DNA from: Bacillota bacterium
GTDB taxonomy: Bacteria > Bacillota > Clostridia > Lachnospirales > Lachnospiraceae
Length of the DNA stretch: 64,000 nucleotides
Assembly: GCA_023390555.1 (NCBI GenBank)
Contig: JAEWCQ010000006.1
Coordinates: 79,580-143,579, forward strand
Direction: 5' to 3'
Shown: piece by piece, positions 42,772 to 52,578 of the stretch
How positions within the stretch are numbered: position 1 is the stretch's first letter
Layout of the letters: the number at the start of each line of letters is the position of its first letter
Notes under the pieces: model-generated
Database searches by the model: none
What the model was told of the DNA's origin: nothing
Seen by the model: only the letters and a program-made list of their open reading frames with translations
Made by a program: the position numbers and the translations under genes

Positions 42772-44286
42772 ATGGACTGTTTTTTAAAAATGGAAGGCAT
42801 TACCAAAATGTTTGGGGATGCATATGCAAACAAAAATATGAACTTAGATATTAAAGCTGGTGAAGTTCATACCTTATTGGGAGAAAATGGTGCCGGTAAA
42901 AGTACTCTTATGAATATTTTAATCGGACTCTACCAGCCAACGAGCGGAGACATTTATTTAAAAGATGAAAAAGTCCGAATCGATTCTCCCGCAAAAGCCG
43001 TTAAATACGGAATCGGCATGGTACATCAGCATTTTATGCTTGTGGAAGCGATGACTGTATTTGAAAATATTATTCTGGGCATAACCAAAGATCATTCGCT
43101 CTTCATCCAAAAGAACCAAATTAAGAAAGAGATTCTGGATTTATCCAATAAATATGGCTTAAATATTGAGATTGACAAACCTGTGACTGAGATATCCGTA
43201 GGTGCGCAGCAGCGTGTTGAAATTCTAAAAGCACTTTACCGCGGAGCCGAATTATTGATTCTGGATGAGCCGACTGCTGCTCTGACAGATTTGGAAGTAG
43301 AAGGTCTTTTTCAGATTATCAGGCGTTTGATCGCAGAAAACAAATCCGTAATATTCATCTCTCATAAGATGCGGGAAGTTCTTGAAATCAGTGACCGGAT
43401 TACGATTCTTCGAGCTGGTGAAACAATAACAACGTTGCGTAAAGATACCACCAATGCCACCGAGCTTGCGAATCTGATGATTGGGAAAGAATTGGTCTCC
43501 AGCGATTATAAAAAGGTCTCCTCCGTCCAGGATTACATCCTGTCCCTGGATAAAGTAAGCTACAACAGCGCTTCAAAACATAACGGAGTGAAAGATATTA
43601 CTTTGTCTGTTGGTAAAGGCGAAATTCTTGGAATTGCCGGTGTTGATGGGAACGGTCAATCTCAATTGGCCCAGCTGGTTACGGGAGTAATTGCTCCTGA
43701 AAGCGGTGCACTTTATTTAAAAGGAACCAGGGTGACCAAATTCCAGCCCATTCATTTTATCCAATCCAATGTCTCCCACATTCCGGAAGACCGCAACAAA
43801 ATGGGCTTAATTGGAAATATGAGTGTAAAAGAGAATCTGGTTTTGAAAAGTACCGAACGACCACCGATTTCTTTGGGAAAGGGACTCTACATAAAAAAGA
43901 ATGTGATTCAAGAATTTGCAGAGCAGATGCAGACGAAATACGATGTCCGCTGTGCCTCCCTGGATCAGGAAATACGTAATCTGTCAGGCGGCAATCAGCA
44001 GAAAATCGTATTGGCGAGAGAATTAGAAGAATGTCCGGATGTTCTGGTTGCAGTGCACCCGACCAGAGGACTTGATATCGGGGCTACCAAATATGTTCAT
44101 GACAAAATCATTGAATCCCGTGACAATGGCTGCGGCGTATTGTTGATCAGTGCTGATTTTGATGAAATATTAAAACTATCCGACCGAATTGCAGTTATGT
44201 ACGAGGGGAATATCATTGGAATTTATTCCGGAGAAAATCCTCCAATCAAAGAAATCTCGCTGGCGATGTCCGGCAAAATATCATAA
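42772..44286 (+). CDS. Nucleoside-type ABC importer ATPase, two cassettes (NupA/NupO-like)
   Basis: This 504-residue ATPase has two cassettes. The N-terminal one has Walker A GENGAGKST, VHQHFMLVEAMTVFENI (characteristic of this family), EISVGAQQRVEI and LILDEPTAAL. The C-terminal one has a degenerate Walker A (GVDGNGQS), IPEDRNKMGLI, LSGGNQQK and VAVHPTRGLD. It energises the BMP/Nup-type nucleoside importer encoded next to it. ATG at 42772 is preferred because GGAGG lies seven bases before it; a TTG six bases earlier is too close. Confidence 0.93.
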   Translation: MDCFLKMEGITKMFGDAYANKNMNLDIKAGEVHTLLGENGAGKSTLMNILIGLYQPTSGDIYLKDEKVRIDSPAKAVKYGIGMVHQHFMLVEAMTVFENIILGITKDHSLFIQKNQIKKEILDLSNKYGLNIEIDKPVTEISVGAQQRVEILKALYRGAELLILDEPTAALTDLEVEGLFQIIRRLIAENKSVIFISHKMREVLEISDRITILRAGETITTLRKDTTNATELANLMIGKELVSSDYKKVSSVQDYILSLDKVSYNSASKHNGVKDITLSVGKGEILGIAGVDGNGQSQLAQLVTGVIAPESGALYLKGTRVTKFQPIHFIQSNVSHIPEDRNKMGLIGNMSVKENLVLKSTERPPISLGKGLYIKKNVIQEFAEQMQTKYDVRCASLDQEIRNLSGGNQQKIVLARELEECPDVLVAVHPTRGLDIGATKYVHDKIIESRDNGCGVLLISADFDEILKLSDRIAVMYEGNIIGIYSGENPPIKEISLAMSGKIS

Positions 44287-44300
44287 AGGAGATCTATGCG

Positions 44301-45359
44301 ATGAAGACGAATAATAAATTTATTAAAATCCTTGTACCAGCACTATCCATCCTGTGTTCTTTTCTGGTGGGAGCAATCCTGATCGCTGTCGTAGGCGGAA
44401 ATCCCCTGGAGGCTTATCACTACTTATTTCAGGGAGCCTTTGGGAATATCTCCAACTTCGGAGAGACTGTTGTAAAGGCTGTACCTCTTATTTTTACTGG
44501 TTTGGCAGCTACGTTTGCATATAAATGCGGGGTGTTTAATCTTGGGGCAGAGGGACAGTTTGTGATGGGAGCGGTAGCCAGTATCTGGGTGGCTACAACC
44601 GTAACGTTTCTTTCCGGTGTACCCCTTCTCATTTTCAGTCTGCTGTGCGGTGCTCTTGCCGGCGGTTTCTGGGGATGTATTCCCGGTATCTTAAAGGTTA
44701 CCCGCGGATTAAATGAAATGATTGTAAGTATCATGTTAAATTATGTTGCAATCCTGTTTATGGGTTATATCTATACGAATCCATTGAGAGACGGCAATCT
44801 TCCCCAGACAGCAGCAGTATCTGTGAAGTTAGCCCGTTTCGTAGGCGGAACCCGAATTCATGCAGGTATTATCATTTCCTTAGTCCTGGCAATTGGGATT
44901 CACTATTTTCTATTTTATACCTCGAAAGGTTTTCAGCTTAGAGCTGTCGGCCTGAATCAGACCGCTTCCTTATATAATGGTTTTCCAGTTAAAAAACTGA
45001 TGCTGATTTCTTTTATTATGTCAGGTGCAATCGCAGGACTCGGCGGAAGTGTGGAACTTCACGGGACCCAGTTTCGTTTAATGGCCGGTTTTGGCGATGG
45101 ATATGGATTTGACGGTGTTGCAATTGCATTAATCGGTCAGCTGAATCCTCTTGGAACTGTTGCAGTTGCTTACTTATTTGCTGTTTTACGCAGCGGCGCA
45201 ACGACCATGCAGGTCGGTACCGGTCTGCCAACTTCTGTCATTGATATTATACAGGCTCTGGTTATTATTTTCGCTGTTGCTGGAAGTGCATTCGTCAACC
45301 TTCCGAAAATCAGACAGTTTCTTACTTCTTTATCACCGAAGTCAAAAAAGGAGGCATAA
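44301..45359 (+). CDS. Nucleoside-type ABC importer permease 1
   Basis: This 352-residue permease belongs to the branched-chain/monosaccharide/nucleoside family (NupB/NupP-like). It has NPLEAYHYLFQGAFG and GLAATFAYKCGVFNLGAEGQFVMGA, a motif shared by YufP-type permeases. It lies 14 bases after the ATPase with AAAGGAGATC ahead, and four bases before permease 2, forming one operon. Confidence 0.92.
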   Translation: MKTNNKFIKILVPALSILCSFLVGAILIAVVGGNPLEAYHYLFQGAFGNISNFGETVVKAVPLIFTGLAATFAYKCGVFNLGAEGQFVMGAVASIWVATTVTFLSGVPLLIFSLLCGALAGGFWGCIPGILKVTRGLNEMIVSIMLNYVAILFMGYIYTNPLRDGNLPQTAAVSVKLARFVGGTRIHAGIIISLVLAIGIHYFLFYTSKGFQLRAVGLNQTASLYNGFPVKKLMLISFIMSGAIAGLGGSVELHGTQFRLMAGFGDGYGFDGVAIALIGQLNPLGTVAVAYLFAVLRSGATTMQVGTGLPTSVIDIIQALVIIFAVAGSAFVNLPKIRQFLTSLSPKSKKEA

Positions 45360-45362
45360 CTC

Positions 45363-46304
45363 ATGCAAGTATTTTTGAATTGGAATTTTATACAGGAATT
45401 ACTTTTATCTACCTTTCGCATGGCCACTCCCTTTTTGATCGTGGCACTGGCAGAGCTGTATTCGGAACGGGCAGGTATGGTAAATATCGGTCTGGACGGT
45501 ATTATGGCCTTTGGTGCATTGATTGGATTTTTAACAAGTTATAGCACCGGCAGTCCTCTTTTGGGTATTCTGGCAGGTGCCGTCGGCGGCATTTTCATTA
45601 ACCTTGTTTATGCATTCTGCACCATTCATCTTGGTGCGGAGCAAATTGTATACGGCATGGCAATCAATATTTTTGCACCTGCACTGGCCTCTTTTTTATA
45701 CAAAATTAAATTTGGTATCAGTTCTTCCCTGGTACAGGCAACTTTAATGCAGGCGATGCCAATACCCTATTTAAGTAAAATACCAATGATCGGCAACATC
45801 CTGTTTAACCACACCCCTATTGTTTACCTGGCCTATTTGTTAGTTCCTGTTACCTATATCTTTTTTAACAAGACAAAAGCCGGCTTGAATTATAAAGCCG
45901 TAGGCGAGTATCCAAAAGCAGCTGAATCTCTGGGAATCAACGTAATCCGCATGAAATACATTGCCTGTATCATATGCGGTGGTTTATCCGGTATCGGCGG
46001 TGCTTACCTGACCACCTGCTATATCAGTACTTATTCGGACGGCGTAGTTGCCGGCCGCGGTTTCATCGCACTATCCGCTGTTATCTTCGGACGATGGATG
46101 CCAGGCGGTGTTTTGCTTGCAGCATTGCTATTCGGTTTTACCGATGCCCTGCAAATTCGTCTCCAGGTCATCAATTCCAATACGCCTTACCAGCTATTGG
46201 CAATGATCCCATATCTATGTACCCTGTTCGTCCTTGCCTTCTTCGGAATTAAAAAGGCTGGCCCTGCTGCCAACGGCAAGGCATATTTCAGAGAAGAACG
46301 TTAA
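45363..46304 (+). CDS. Nucleoside-type ABC importer permease 2
   Basis: This 313-residue permease is the smaller partner (NupC/NupQ-like). It has ALAELYSERAGMVNIGLDGIMAFGA, the sister motif of permease 1, and GLNYKAVGEYPKAAESLGINV. AAAAAGGAGGC precedes the ATG. With permease 1 it forms the heterodimeric membrane channel. Confidence 0.92.
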   Translation: MQVFLNWNFIQELLLSTFRMATPFLIVALAELYSERAGMVNIGLDGIMAFGALIGFLTSYSTGSPLLGILAGAVGGIFINLVYAFCTIHLGAEQIVYGMAINIFAPALASFLYKIKFGISSSLVQATLMQAMPIPYLSKIPMIGNILFNHTPIVYLAYLLVPVTYIFFNKTKAGLNYKAVGEYPKAAESLGINVIRMKYIACIICGGLSGIGGAYLTTCYISTYSDGVVAGRGFIALSAVIFGRWMPGGVLLAALLFGFTDALQIRLQVINSNTPYQLLAMIPYLCTLFVLAFFGIKKAGPAANGKAYFREER

Positions 46305-46363
46305 TTACTGGCCCGTCCATTAATTATAGAACTCAAAACCAATTATTTTAGGAGGAAATCGAC

Positions 46364-47389
46364 ATGAAAAAGAAAATTTTGGCACTCGGACTTGTTATCG
46401 CTATGTCAGTCACAGCATTGGCAGGATGTACTTCATCTAAGTCTTCATCCAACACAGGTTCAAATACTGCAACAGATGCTGCAGCAACCGAAACAACGGA
46501 TGACGCGACTTATAAAGTTGCTATGATCTGTGATTCCAGTATCGCAGATGGTGGCTGGGGAGCCGCCTGCTATAACGCAATGGTGGAAGCTGCAGAAGAA
46601 AACGGCTTTGAGACACAGTACACCGACAGTCTTACTTCTTCTGATTTTGCATCCAGCATTCGTTCCTATTGTGATTTAGGTTTCAACCTGATCTTTGCTC
46701 CTGGAAATCAGTATACAGATGCTGTTGTAGAAGTGGCTGCCGACTATCCGGATGTATACTTTGCATTACTGAATGGTACCGAAGAAACGGATAATATCGT
46801 ATCCCTGTTGCCGGACGCTGAGCAGATCGGTTATATGGCAGGTGCTTTGGCAGGTCTTATGACCAAGACAAACAACATTGGTTTCATCGGCGGTATGGAA
46901 TTAGATACGACCAAAGCTAAATTGACAAGCTTTGAAGCTGCTGCAAAAGCTGTGAACCCGGATGTTGTAGTTTCCTCCGCTTACGCAAACTCCTTTAGCG
47001 ACTCTGCAAAGGGAAAAGAAATTGCAGATTCCATGGTTACGACCAATAAAGTGGATGTTATGTTCGGTGATGCCAGCGCGGTTGACTCCGGAGCTCGTGA
47101 AGCCCTGGCAAACTATGAAGAAACTTATGATATTGGTCAGCCTAGTGATTTACTTGCCACACAGGAATCCGATGTTGTCATCGGAAGTGTTGTTACCGAT
47201 AACGCAACTTTAATCAGCCTTTGCATGCAGGATATCAAATCAGGCAGCTATGGCAACAAAACCATTTATGGCAACCTGTCGAATGGATGCCTGAGTGTGG
47301 GTACCTTCAGTGACGCTGTTTCAGATGATGTGAAAACACAATATCTGGATATCATAGATCAGATTAAGGACGGAACATTTATTCAGTAA
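46364..47389 (+). CDS. BMP-family substrate-binding lipoprotein
   Basis: This 341-residue lipoprotein starts with a lipobox signal (MKKKILALGL ... TALAGC, lipidated Cys22), a Ser/Thr/Ala-rich linker and a BMP (PnrA/NupN) domain. That domain has VAMICDSSIADGGWGAACYNA and NLIFAPGNQYTDAVVEVAADYPDVYFALLNGT. PnrA-like proteins bind purine nucleosides; this is the extracellular receptor of the importer. GGAGG precedes the ATG. Unusually, it is last in the operon, after the permeases. Confidence 0.92.
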   Translation: MKKKILALGLVIAMSVTALAGCTSSKSSSNTGSNTATDAAATETTDDATYKVAMICDSSIADGGWGAACYNAMVEAAEENGFETQYTDSLTSSDFASSIRSYCDLGFNLIFAPGNQYTDAVVEVAADYPDVYFALLNGTEETDNIVSLLPDAEQIGYMAGALAGLMTKTNNIGFIGGMELDTTKAKLTSFEAAAKAVNPDVVVSSAYANSFSDSAKGKEIADSMVTTNKVDVMFGDASAVDSGAREALANYEETYDIGQPSDLLATQESDVVIGSVVTDNATLISLCMQDIKSGSYGNKTIYGNLSNGCLSVGTFSDAVSDDVKTQYLDIIDQIKDGTFIQ

Positions 47390-47419
47390 TCCCAACGAAC
47401 GCCAATCTGCATCGTACGC

Positions 47420-47458
47420 AAAAAGCCCTGTTCTTTTTAAGATGGAACAGGGCTTTTT
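47420..47458. terminator. Bidirectional terminator between the BMP and siderophore importers
   Basis: AAAAAGCCCTGTTC and GGAACAGGGCTTTTT form a 14-15 bp stem with A-runs and T-runs on both sides. It can terminate the plus-strand BMP operon and the minus-strand siderophore importer operon, which converge here. Confidence 0.9.
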
Positions 47459-47531
47459 AATTACTTCTGCTATTCTAATATTATCGGATAAATAGCCGAA
47501 GGCCTTAGACGGACATCCGCTGAAATCGCAA

Positions 47532-48338
47532 TCAGGATTCTCCTGTGTGATATCTGCCTTTTGGCAGAATCAGCGGTGCATTGGATACGGGATCTGTTAT
47601 GACCGAGCAGTCCAGCTGAAATACTTTTTTCATCAACTCCGGCGACACAATATCTTTTGGCGCTCCTTCCACCACAAGTCTGCCTTCGCAGAGTGCAAAT
47701 AAATAATCTGCATATCGTGCGGACAGATTGATATCATGAAGTACCATTACGATCGTGGTTCCGCGTTTCCGGTTCAGCTCCGTCAGAAGATCTAATATTT
47801 CCACCTGATAGGCAATATCCAGATAGGTGGTCGGCTCATCCAGAAGCAGGATATCTGTCTGCTGCGCAAGCGCAAGTGCGATCCAGACACGTTGTCTCTG
47901 ACCGCCGGAAAGTGTATCGACGCAGCGATCCGCAATATTTTTAATCCCCATAAGATCCATCGCTTCCTCTACGGCATCAAAATCCTTTTTTTCCATTCCC
48001 TTCATCATCTTGCGGTACGGAAACCGTCCTCTGCAGATCAGGTCAAACACCGTAATTCCTTCGGGAACAATTGGCGACTGCGGCAGAAGTCCAAGCGTCT
48101 GTGCCAATACTTTCGATGGATAGGCACTGATTTTTTTCCCGTCTAAAAGAACCTCTCCGTCTTCCGTTCCAAGCAGTCTGGAAAAAGTTTTCAGCAGGGT
48201 CGACTTTCCGCAGCCGTTTGCGCCGATGATGACACTGATTTTATTGCTCGGAATTACGAGGTCGATGCCTTTTATAATTACTTTTTTTTCATAACCGGCT
48301 ACAATATGCTCCGCTGCGAGCATGTGATCGTTCCTCAT
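47532..48338 (-). CDS. Ferric-siderophore ABC importer ATPase (FepC/FecE-like)
   Basis: This 268-residue ATPase has Walker A GANGCGKST, signature LSGGQRQRVW, Walker B ILLLDEPTTYLD and the FecE-type ending DCSVITDPVSNAPLILPK. The ATPase of type II importers for iron-siderophores or B12, it is the last gene of the operon and overlaps permease 2 by four bases. Confidence 0.93.
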   Translation of the reverse strand: MRNDHMLAAEHIVAGYEKKVIIKGIDLVIPSNKISVIIGANGCGKSTLLKTFSRLLGTEDGEVLLDGKKISAYPSKVLAQTLGLLPQSPIVPEGITVFDLICRGRFPYRKMMKGMEKKDFDAVEEAMDLMGIKNIADRCVDTLSGGQRQRVWIALALAQQTDILLLDEPTTYLDIAYQVEILDLLTELNRKRGTTIVMVLHDINLSARYADYLFALCEGRLVVEGAPKDIVSPELMKKVFQLDCSVITDPVSNAPLILPKGRYHTGES

Positions 48339-49369
48339 ACACTTTCTCCTTTTCGATTCATCCGTATTAACAAAAATAACATGTAGGGAGCTCCCAATAT
48401 TCCCGTAATCACACCTACCGGATACCTCGTTGCAAGCGCATACTGCCCGAAGAAGTCCCCGGCGAGTACCAGAGCTGCGCCTACCAGACCGGCCGGAATC
48501 GTATTCACGCTTCCCTTTCCCACCATCCTTGCCGCAATCGGTCCGGACAAAAATGCGATGGAGGCAATCGGCCCGGATACGGACGTTGCAAAGGCAATTA
48601 AAATTACAGAAGCGAAGATAAGTGACAGATACGTGATATTTACCCGCAATCCAAGCGTGGATGCCATGCTCTCGCCCAGCTGTAACACCTGTAAATGACG
48701 TGTCAGCAACAAAATCACGATACTTACGCTGATTACGGCGATAAAAAGAGACGGCACCCGGTCAAGCTGTACTCCGTTTAAACTTCCGTTCAGCCAGCGC
48801 AGTGCGGTCGGAACATCATATTGCGCACTTTTTAGTATGATAAAAGAAATGATTGCGTTAAAAAGTGCCTGCATCCCAATTCCGATCAGAATCATCCTGC
48901 TCTTTGAAAACCCGTTGCCGATTGATAAAAAATAAATCAGTCCGGCTGCCAGCAGCCCGGACACCAGCGCAGCGAGGGATACTTTCATCCCGCTCATATG
49001 CAAAACCAGTATGCAAAACACGGCAGCGACACTCGAACCGGATGTCACGCCGATGATATCCGGACTTGCCAGATCATTGCGCAAAATCGTCTGAAAGGTA
49101 TTCCCGGCGATTCCAAATGCCAGCCCTGCAAGCAGGCCGACGAGCAGCCGCGGAAGACGCAGAACTTTTATCGCATAGGTCGCCCCCTCAATATCAGTCC
49201 CTCTCAGTACCTGAATCACCGTATCCATAGAATATATGGTATTTCCATAGGTCAGAAGCAGCACTGACAACACGCTGATCAGCAGCAGCAGAGCTGCAGT
49301 AACAATCCAAAATCGCTTCTTTCTGTTCCGATATCCCGTTCGGATGATATTCGTATTTTCACGTTTCAT
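48335..49369 (-). CDS. Ferric-siderophore ABC importer permease 2 (FecD/FepG-like)
   Basis: This 344-residue FecCD-family permease has RLPRLLVGLLAGLAFGIAGNTFQTILRNDLASPDIIG, the conserved N-terminal block of the family, and LARLVG-like SGPIAARMVGKG near the ATPase contact. About ten membrane helices are expected. The start overlaps permease 1 as ATGA. Confidence 0.92.
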   Translation of the reverse strand: MKRENTNIIRTGYRNRKKRFWIVTAALLLLISVLSVLLLTYGNTIYSMDTVIQVLRGTDIEGATYAIKVLRLPRLLVGLLAGLAFGIAGNTFQTILRNDLASPDIIGVTSGSSVAAVFCILVLHMSGMKVSLAALVSGLLAAGLIYFLSIGNGFSKSRMILIGIGMQALFNAIISFIILKSAQYDVPTALRWLNGSLNGVQLDRVPSLFIAVISVSIVILLLTRHLQVLQLGESMASTLGLRVNITYLSLIFASVILIAFATSVSGPIASIAFLSGPIAARMVGKGSVNTIPAGLVGAALVLAGDFFGQYALATRYPVGVITGILGAPYMLFLLIRMNRKGESV

Positions 49370-50364
49370 AACGAACTCACCTTAGCCTTTCTTGCAGCAA
49401 GAACAAAACATGGGGCACCCAAAAATGCGGTAATGATACCCACTTCCAGTTCTCCCGGCCTTGCTGCGATCCTTCCGATCACATCCGATACGGTGAGCAT
49501 ACATGCTCCGCCGACGACAGACATCGGTATCACATATTTTAAATCAGGTCCAAACAGGAAGCGCATCAGATGCGGTATCATCAGTCCGACAAATGCAATC
49601 GGTCCTGCGATGGCGGTTGTCGCTCCGCATAACAGTACGGCTGCCAGTGCACCAAGACCTCTCGTCAGTTTTGCATTGACGCCAAGACCAGCTGCCATTT
49701 CATCTCCCAATGCCAGGCAGTTCAGGGATGGAATCAAACAGAATGCAAGGAGCAGTCCAACGAGCAGATACGGTGCCGCCACCTTGATGTCCTGCCATCC
49801 GGTACCGCTGATACTTCCCATCTGCCAGAAACGAAAATCATCCATGACCTGAGAATTCGGCAGCATGATGGTACTTACAAGTGAAGAAAGCGCCATACCT
49901 GTGGCCGCTCCGGACAGTGCCAGCTTCATCGGTGTCGCACCCCCATGGCCGAGCGATGCAATGGCATAGACAAATGCCGCTGCCACCGCACCCCCAATCA
50001 GGGCGAGCCAGATATACTCCTGCGGCAGATTAATGTGAAAAAATGCAATACCCGAAACGACAAAGAGGGCCGCCCCCGTATTTACTCCAAGAATACTCGG
50101 ATCTGCAATCGGATTTCTTGTCACAGCCTGCATGAGAGCACCCGATACCCCGAGCGCCCCTCCTGCTATCAAAGCAAAAACCGTTCTTGGAATTCTGGCC
50201 TGCACCACCTTGACTATCACAGAATCTTCCCCGCTTCCCAGAAGCACCTGAATCACTTCCGGAAAGGAGATACTTCTGGCACCGAATGCCAGCGAAAGCA
50301 TCACGCACAAAAGGAGAGCTGCAAATCCAAGGACGACAGAAACGATTCTTATGTATGTTTTCAT
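49366..50364 (-). CDS. Ferric-siderophore ABC importer permease 1 (FecC/FepD-like)
   Basis: This 332-residue FecCD-family permease has RIPRTVFALIAGGALGVSGALMQAVTRNPIADPSILG and FVGLMIPHLMRFLFGPD, both family hallmarks. Its ATG overlaps the binding-protein stop, so the transporter genes are translationally coupled. Confidence 0.93.
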   Translation of the reverse strand: MKTYIRIVSVVLGFAALLLCVMLSLAFGARSISFPEVIQVLLGSGEDSVIVKVVQARIPRTVFALIAGGALGVSGALMQAVTRNPIADPSILGVNTGAALFVVSGIAFFHINLPQEYIWLALIGGAVAAAFVYAIASLGHGGATPMKLALSGAATGMALSSLVSTIMLPNSQVMDDFRFWQMGSISGTGWQDIKVAAPYLLVGLLLAFCLIPSLNCLALGDEMAAGLGVNAKLTRGLGALAAVLLCGATTAIAGPIAFVGLMIPHLMRFLFGPDLKYVIPMSVVGGACMLTVSDVIGRIAARPGELEVGIITAFLGAPCFVLAARKAKVSSL

Positions 50365-51425
50365 TGCACTTTTTCTGCCGCCTCGTTGATAAGTGCAAGA
50401 TAGTCATTGATTGTTGCAGGAATCGATAATACGGTCGGCGTACAGGATGCAGCCAGAGCGCCGGTACTGTCGATCATAACGACCGCTCCGTTTGCAATTG
50501 CAGGAATCTGCCCAACCAGCGGATCTGCCTGTAATGTCTGCAGAACGGCGTCGTCGCCATATGTAATGATGATATCGACATCACTCAGTACATCCGCATT
50601 TTCCGAACTGATGGTGACGGCGAAGTCACTGCTGCTCTGTGCCATATCTGTAACGCTTTCCGGGAAAGCAAGACCCAGATCGGTCAAATAGGCTGCACGC
50701 GGATCGGTAGGCAGATAAATATAGAATTCACCCAGATCGGATGCGTTAAAATATGCGAATGCCGCTGTTTTTCCTTCTAACGTTTGATACTGGCTGACTT
50801 TTTCACGAATCAGATCATCCGTTTCCGAGATCAGGGTTTCGGCCTCTGCCTCTTTTCCAATTGCGGTTGCATCCATCAATGTCTGTTCTCTCCAGTAGGT
50901 CTGCCATGCACTATCCGGATAGGCAACGACCGGTGCGATCTGGCTGAGCATATCATATTCTTCCTGCGTTATGCCGGAATAGGCAGCCAGAATCACATCG
51001 GGATTCGCATCGCTGATTGCTTCATAATCCAATCCGTCCGTATCATCAAATACAGTCGGGCTTTCAACGCCGAGTGCTTCGTAGGCATCCGCAGTCCACG
51101 GAAGCAGGCCGTTTTCATCTACCAGGCCGAAATTTGCTTTTGAAATTCCAACCGGGACAACACCGAGTGCCAAAGGTACATCCTGATTGCCCCAGGAAAT
51201 CGTTACAACTCTTTCCGGCTGACTTTCAATTACAGTCTGTCCAAATGCATGATCTATGGTGATCGGATACGCTGTACTCTCTGTATCTGCAACTACTTCG
51301 GAAGCAGTCTCGGTTCCTGCCTGATTCTCTGCTGCTGTGTTGGAATTGGAATTACCGCATGCCGTAAGCATGCCGGCTGTTGTCAGGACTGCGCATATAC
51401 TGATACCAATTTTTTTTAATCTCAT
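50361..51425 (-). CDS. Siderophore-binding lipoprotein (FepB/FhuD-like)
   Basis: This 354-residue lipoprotein has a lipobox start (MRLKKIGISI ... MLTAC, lipidated Cys23), an acidic linker and a periplasmic-binding-like fold of the iron-siderophore type. The fold shows VVTISWGNQDVPLALGVVPVGI, PDVILAAYSGITQEEYDMLSQIAPVVAYP and DVDIIITYGDDAV. In Firmicutes it sits on the outer face of the membrane. The start at 51425 is chosen because AAGGAG precedes it and it yields a clean signal peptide. A near-consensus promoter and a large palindrome containing the GTTAG-N6-CTAAC operator lie upstream. It could bind the siderophore made by the locus or a foreign one. Confidence 0.92.
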   Translation of the reverse strand: MRLKKIGISICAVLTTAGMLTACGNSNSNTAAENQAGTETASEVVADTESTAYPITIDHAFGQTVIESQPERVVTISWGNQDVPLALGVVPVGISKANFGLVDENGLLPWTADAYEALGVESPTVFDDTDGLDYEAISDANPDVILAAYSGITQEEYDMLSQIAPVVAYPDSAWQTYWREQTLMDATAIGKEAEAETLISETDDLIREKVSQYQTLEGKTAAFAYFNASDLGEFYIYLPTDPRAAYLTDLGLAFPESVTDMAQSSSDFAVTISSENADVLSDVDIIITYGDDAVLQTLQADPLVGQIPAIANGAVVMIDSTGALAASCTPTVLSIPATINDYLALINEAAEKVQ

Positions 51426-51450
51426 GTTCTTTCTCCTTCTGAAAAAAATA

Positions 51451-51486
51451 ATAGCCACAAGTTAGTCTTTTCTAACTCATGGCTAT
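51451..51486. promoter_or_regulatory. Extended palindromic operator, copy 3 (binding-protein promoter)
   Basis: The core GTTAG-TCTTTT-CTAAC (51461-51476) is enclosed by a further inverted repeat, ATAGCCA (51451-51457) and TGGCTAT (51480-51486), giving a 36-bp palindrome. It begins right at the -10 hexamer of the promoter, so occupancy should block transcription. Confidence 0.75.
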
Positions 51487-51513
51487 TATATAGTCCTATT
51501 TTTATTTTGTCAA
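51485..51513 (-). promoter_or_regulatory. Consensus promoter of the siderophore importer operon
   Basis: On the minus strand TTGACA (51513-51508) and TATAAT (51490-51485) are separated by 17 bases, a perfect vegetative promoter. The palindromic operator overlaps its downstream edge, as expected for repression when metal is plentiful. Confidence 0.85.
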
Positions 51514-51552
51514 CTAAAATAATTAAAACAATTAAAATATTTTTAATCTCTG

Positions 51553-52578
51553 TTACAGGCTGAAACTGTCATTCAAAAGTAGTTCACAGGAACATTTATA
51601 ATGGAGGGACAGCTCCTCTTTTTCCTCTGCAAGCCGAAGTGCAAGGTCAAATGCCTTCATTGTGATCTCATCTACGGGAAGCGCAATCATGGAAAGAGAC
51701 GGAATATAATTCATAATGTGTTCTGCATTCCCGGACGATCCAAAACACAGAAGTTCGGCATCACGCGGAATCAGAAAGTGGTTTCGCGCAAGAAGCGGAA
51801 TGGCTCCAAACGCAAGTGAAATATTCATACAGACAATCAGTTCCGGTTTCTGCTCCATATTTAAAATACTGCGTGCCGCAATCGCTCCTCCTATCATGGT
51901 ATTTTCCGTTGCAAGAAAGCTCTCTTCCCCCAGCAGAACGCCCTGTTCTCCACAGATACGGATAAACAAGTTCAGATACTCATCTCCGTATTTTTCGCTT
52001 TCACTTCCCGTAAAGATACGGATCGTCTTATATCCTTTCGACGCAATCATCTTCACAGCCTTTGTAACGGCCTTCTCTGCCACACAGACAATACTTCGAT
52101 GGCGATTGCTCAGATGATTATACAGTACGAACGGTACCTCCCAACCATCGGGATCGAGCTGTTCGATATCCTCCGAATCCTTCTCGCTCTCCAGGCTGAT
52201 CACCGCAGAATCAAAGATATCTGTATTCATCTGACTCATCTTTTCCAATAAATGTCCTTTTTCATACAGGCAGAACAAAACAAGATAATTCCGTTCCGAC
52301 TGGTTCATATGCCTTTGAATTGCGGCATCGATCTCGCTCATATCGATCCACGCCGCATCCATCGGCACAAAAAAAGCGACGGTCGGCTGCCACTTTTTGT
52401 TCTCATTTTTCTCGCCTACGGAAGAATTTATTTTATATCCCAACTGCTTCGCCGCGTGCAGCACTTTCTGTGCCGTGCTGTCAGCTACCTTATGCTCCTT
52501 TGCCATTCCGTTCAAAACAAAACTCACGGTAGAAACCGATACCCCTGCAAGTTTTGCTACATCCTTCATTACAGCCAT
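51553..52578 (-). CDS. LacI-family regulator
   Basis: This 341-residue repressor has an N-terminal LacI helix-turn-helix (MKDVAKLAGVSVSTVSFVLNG) and a sugar-binding-protein-like effector domain. Effector residues are diverged and the ligand cannot be predicted. GGAGGATTTTT precedes the ATG. It lies upstream of the siderophore importer on the same strand, but the importer has its own strong promoter. The link is therefore only positional. Confidence 0.88.
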   Translation of the reverse strand: MAVMKDVAKLAGVSVSTVSFVLNGMAKEHKVADSTAQKVLHAAKQLGYKINSSVGEKNENKKWQPTVAFFVPMDAAWIDMSEIDAAIQRHMNQSERNYLVLFCLYEKGHLLEKMSQMNTDIFDSAVISLESEKDSEDIEQLDPDGWEVPFVLYNHLSNRHRSIVCVAEKAVTKAVKMIASKGYKTIRIFTGSESEKYGDEYLNLFIRICGEQGVLLGEESFLATENTMIGGAIAARSILNMEQKPELIVCMNISLAFGAIPLLARNHFLIPRDAELLCFGSSGNAEHIMNYIPSLSMIALPVDEITMKAFDLALRLAEEKEELSLHYKCSCELLLNDSFSL

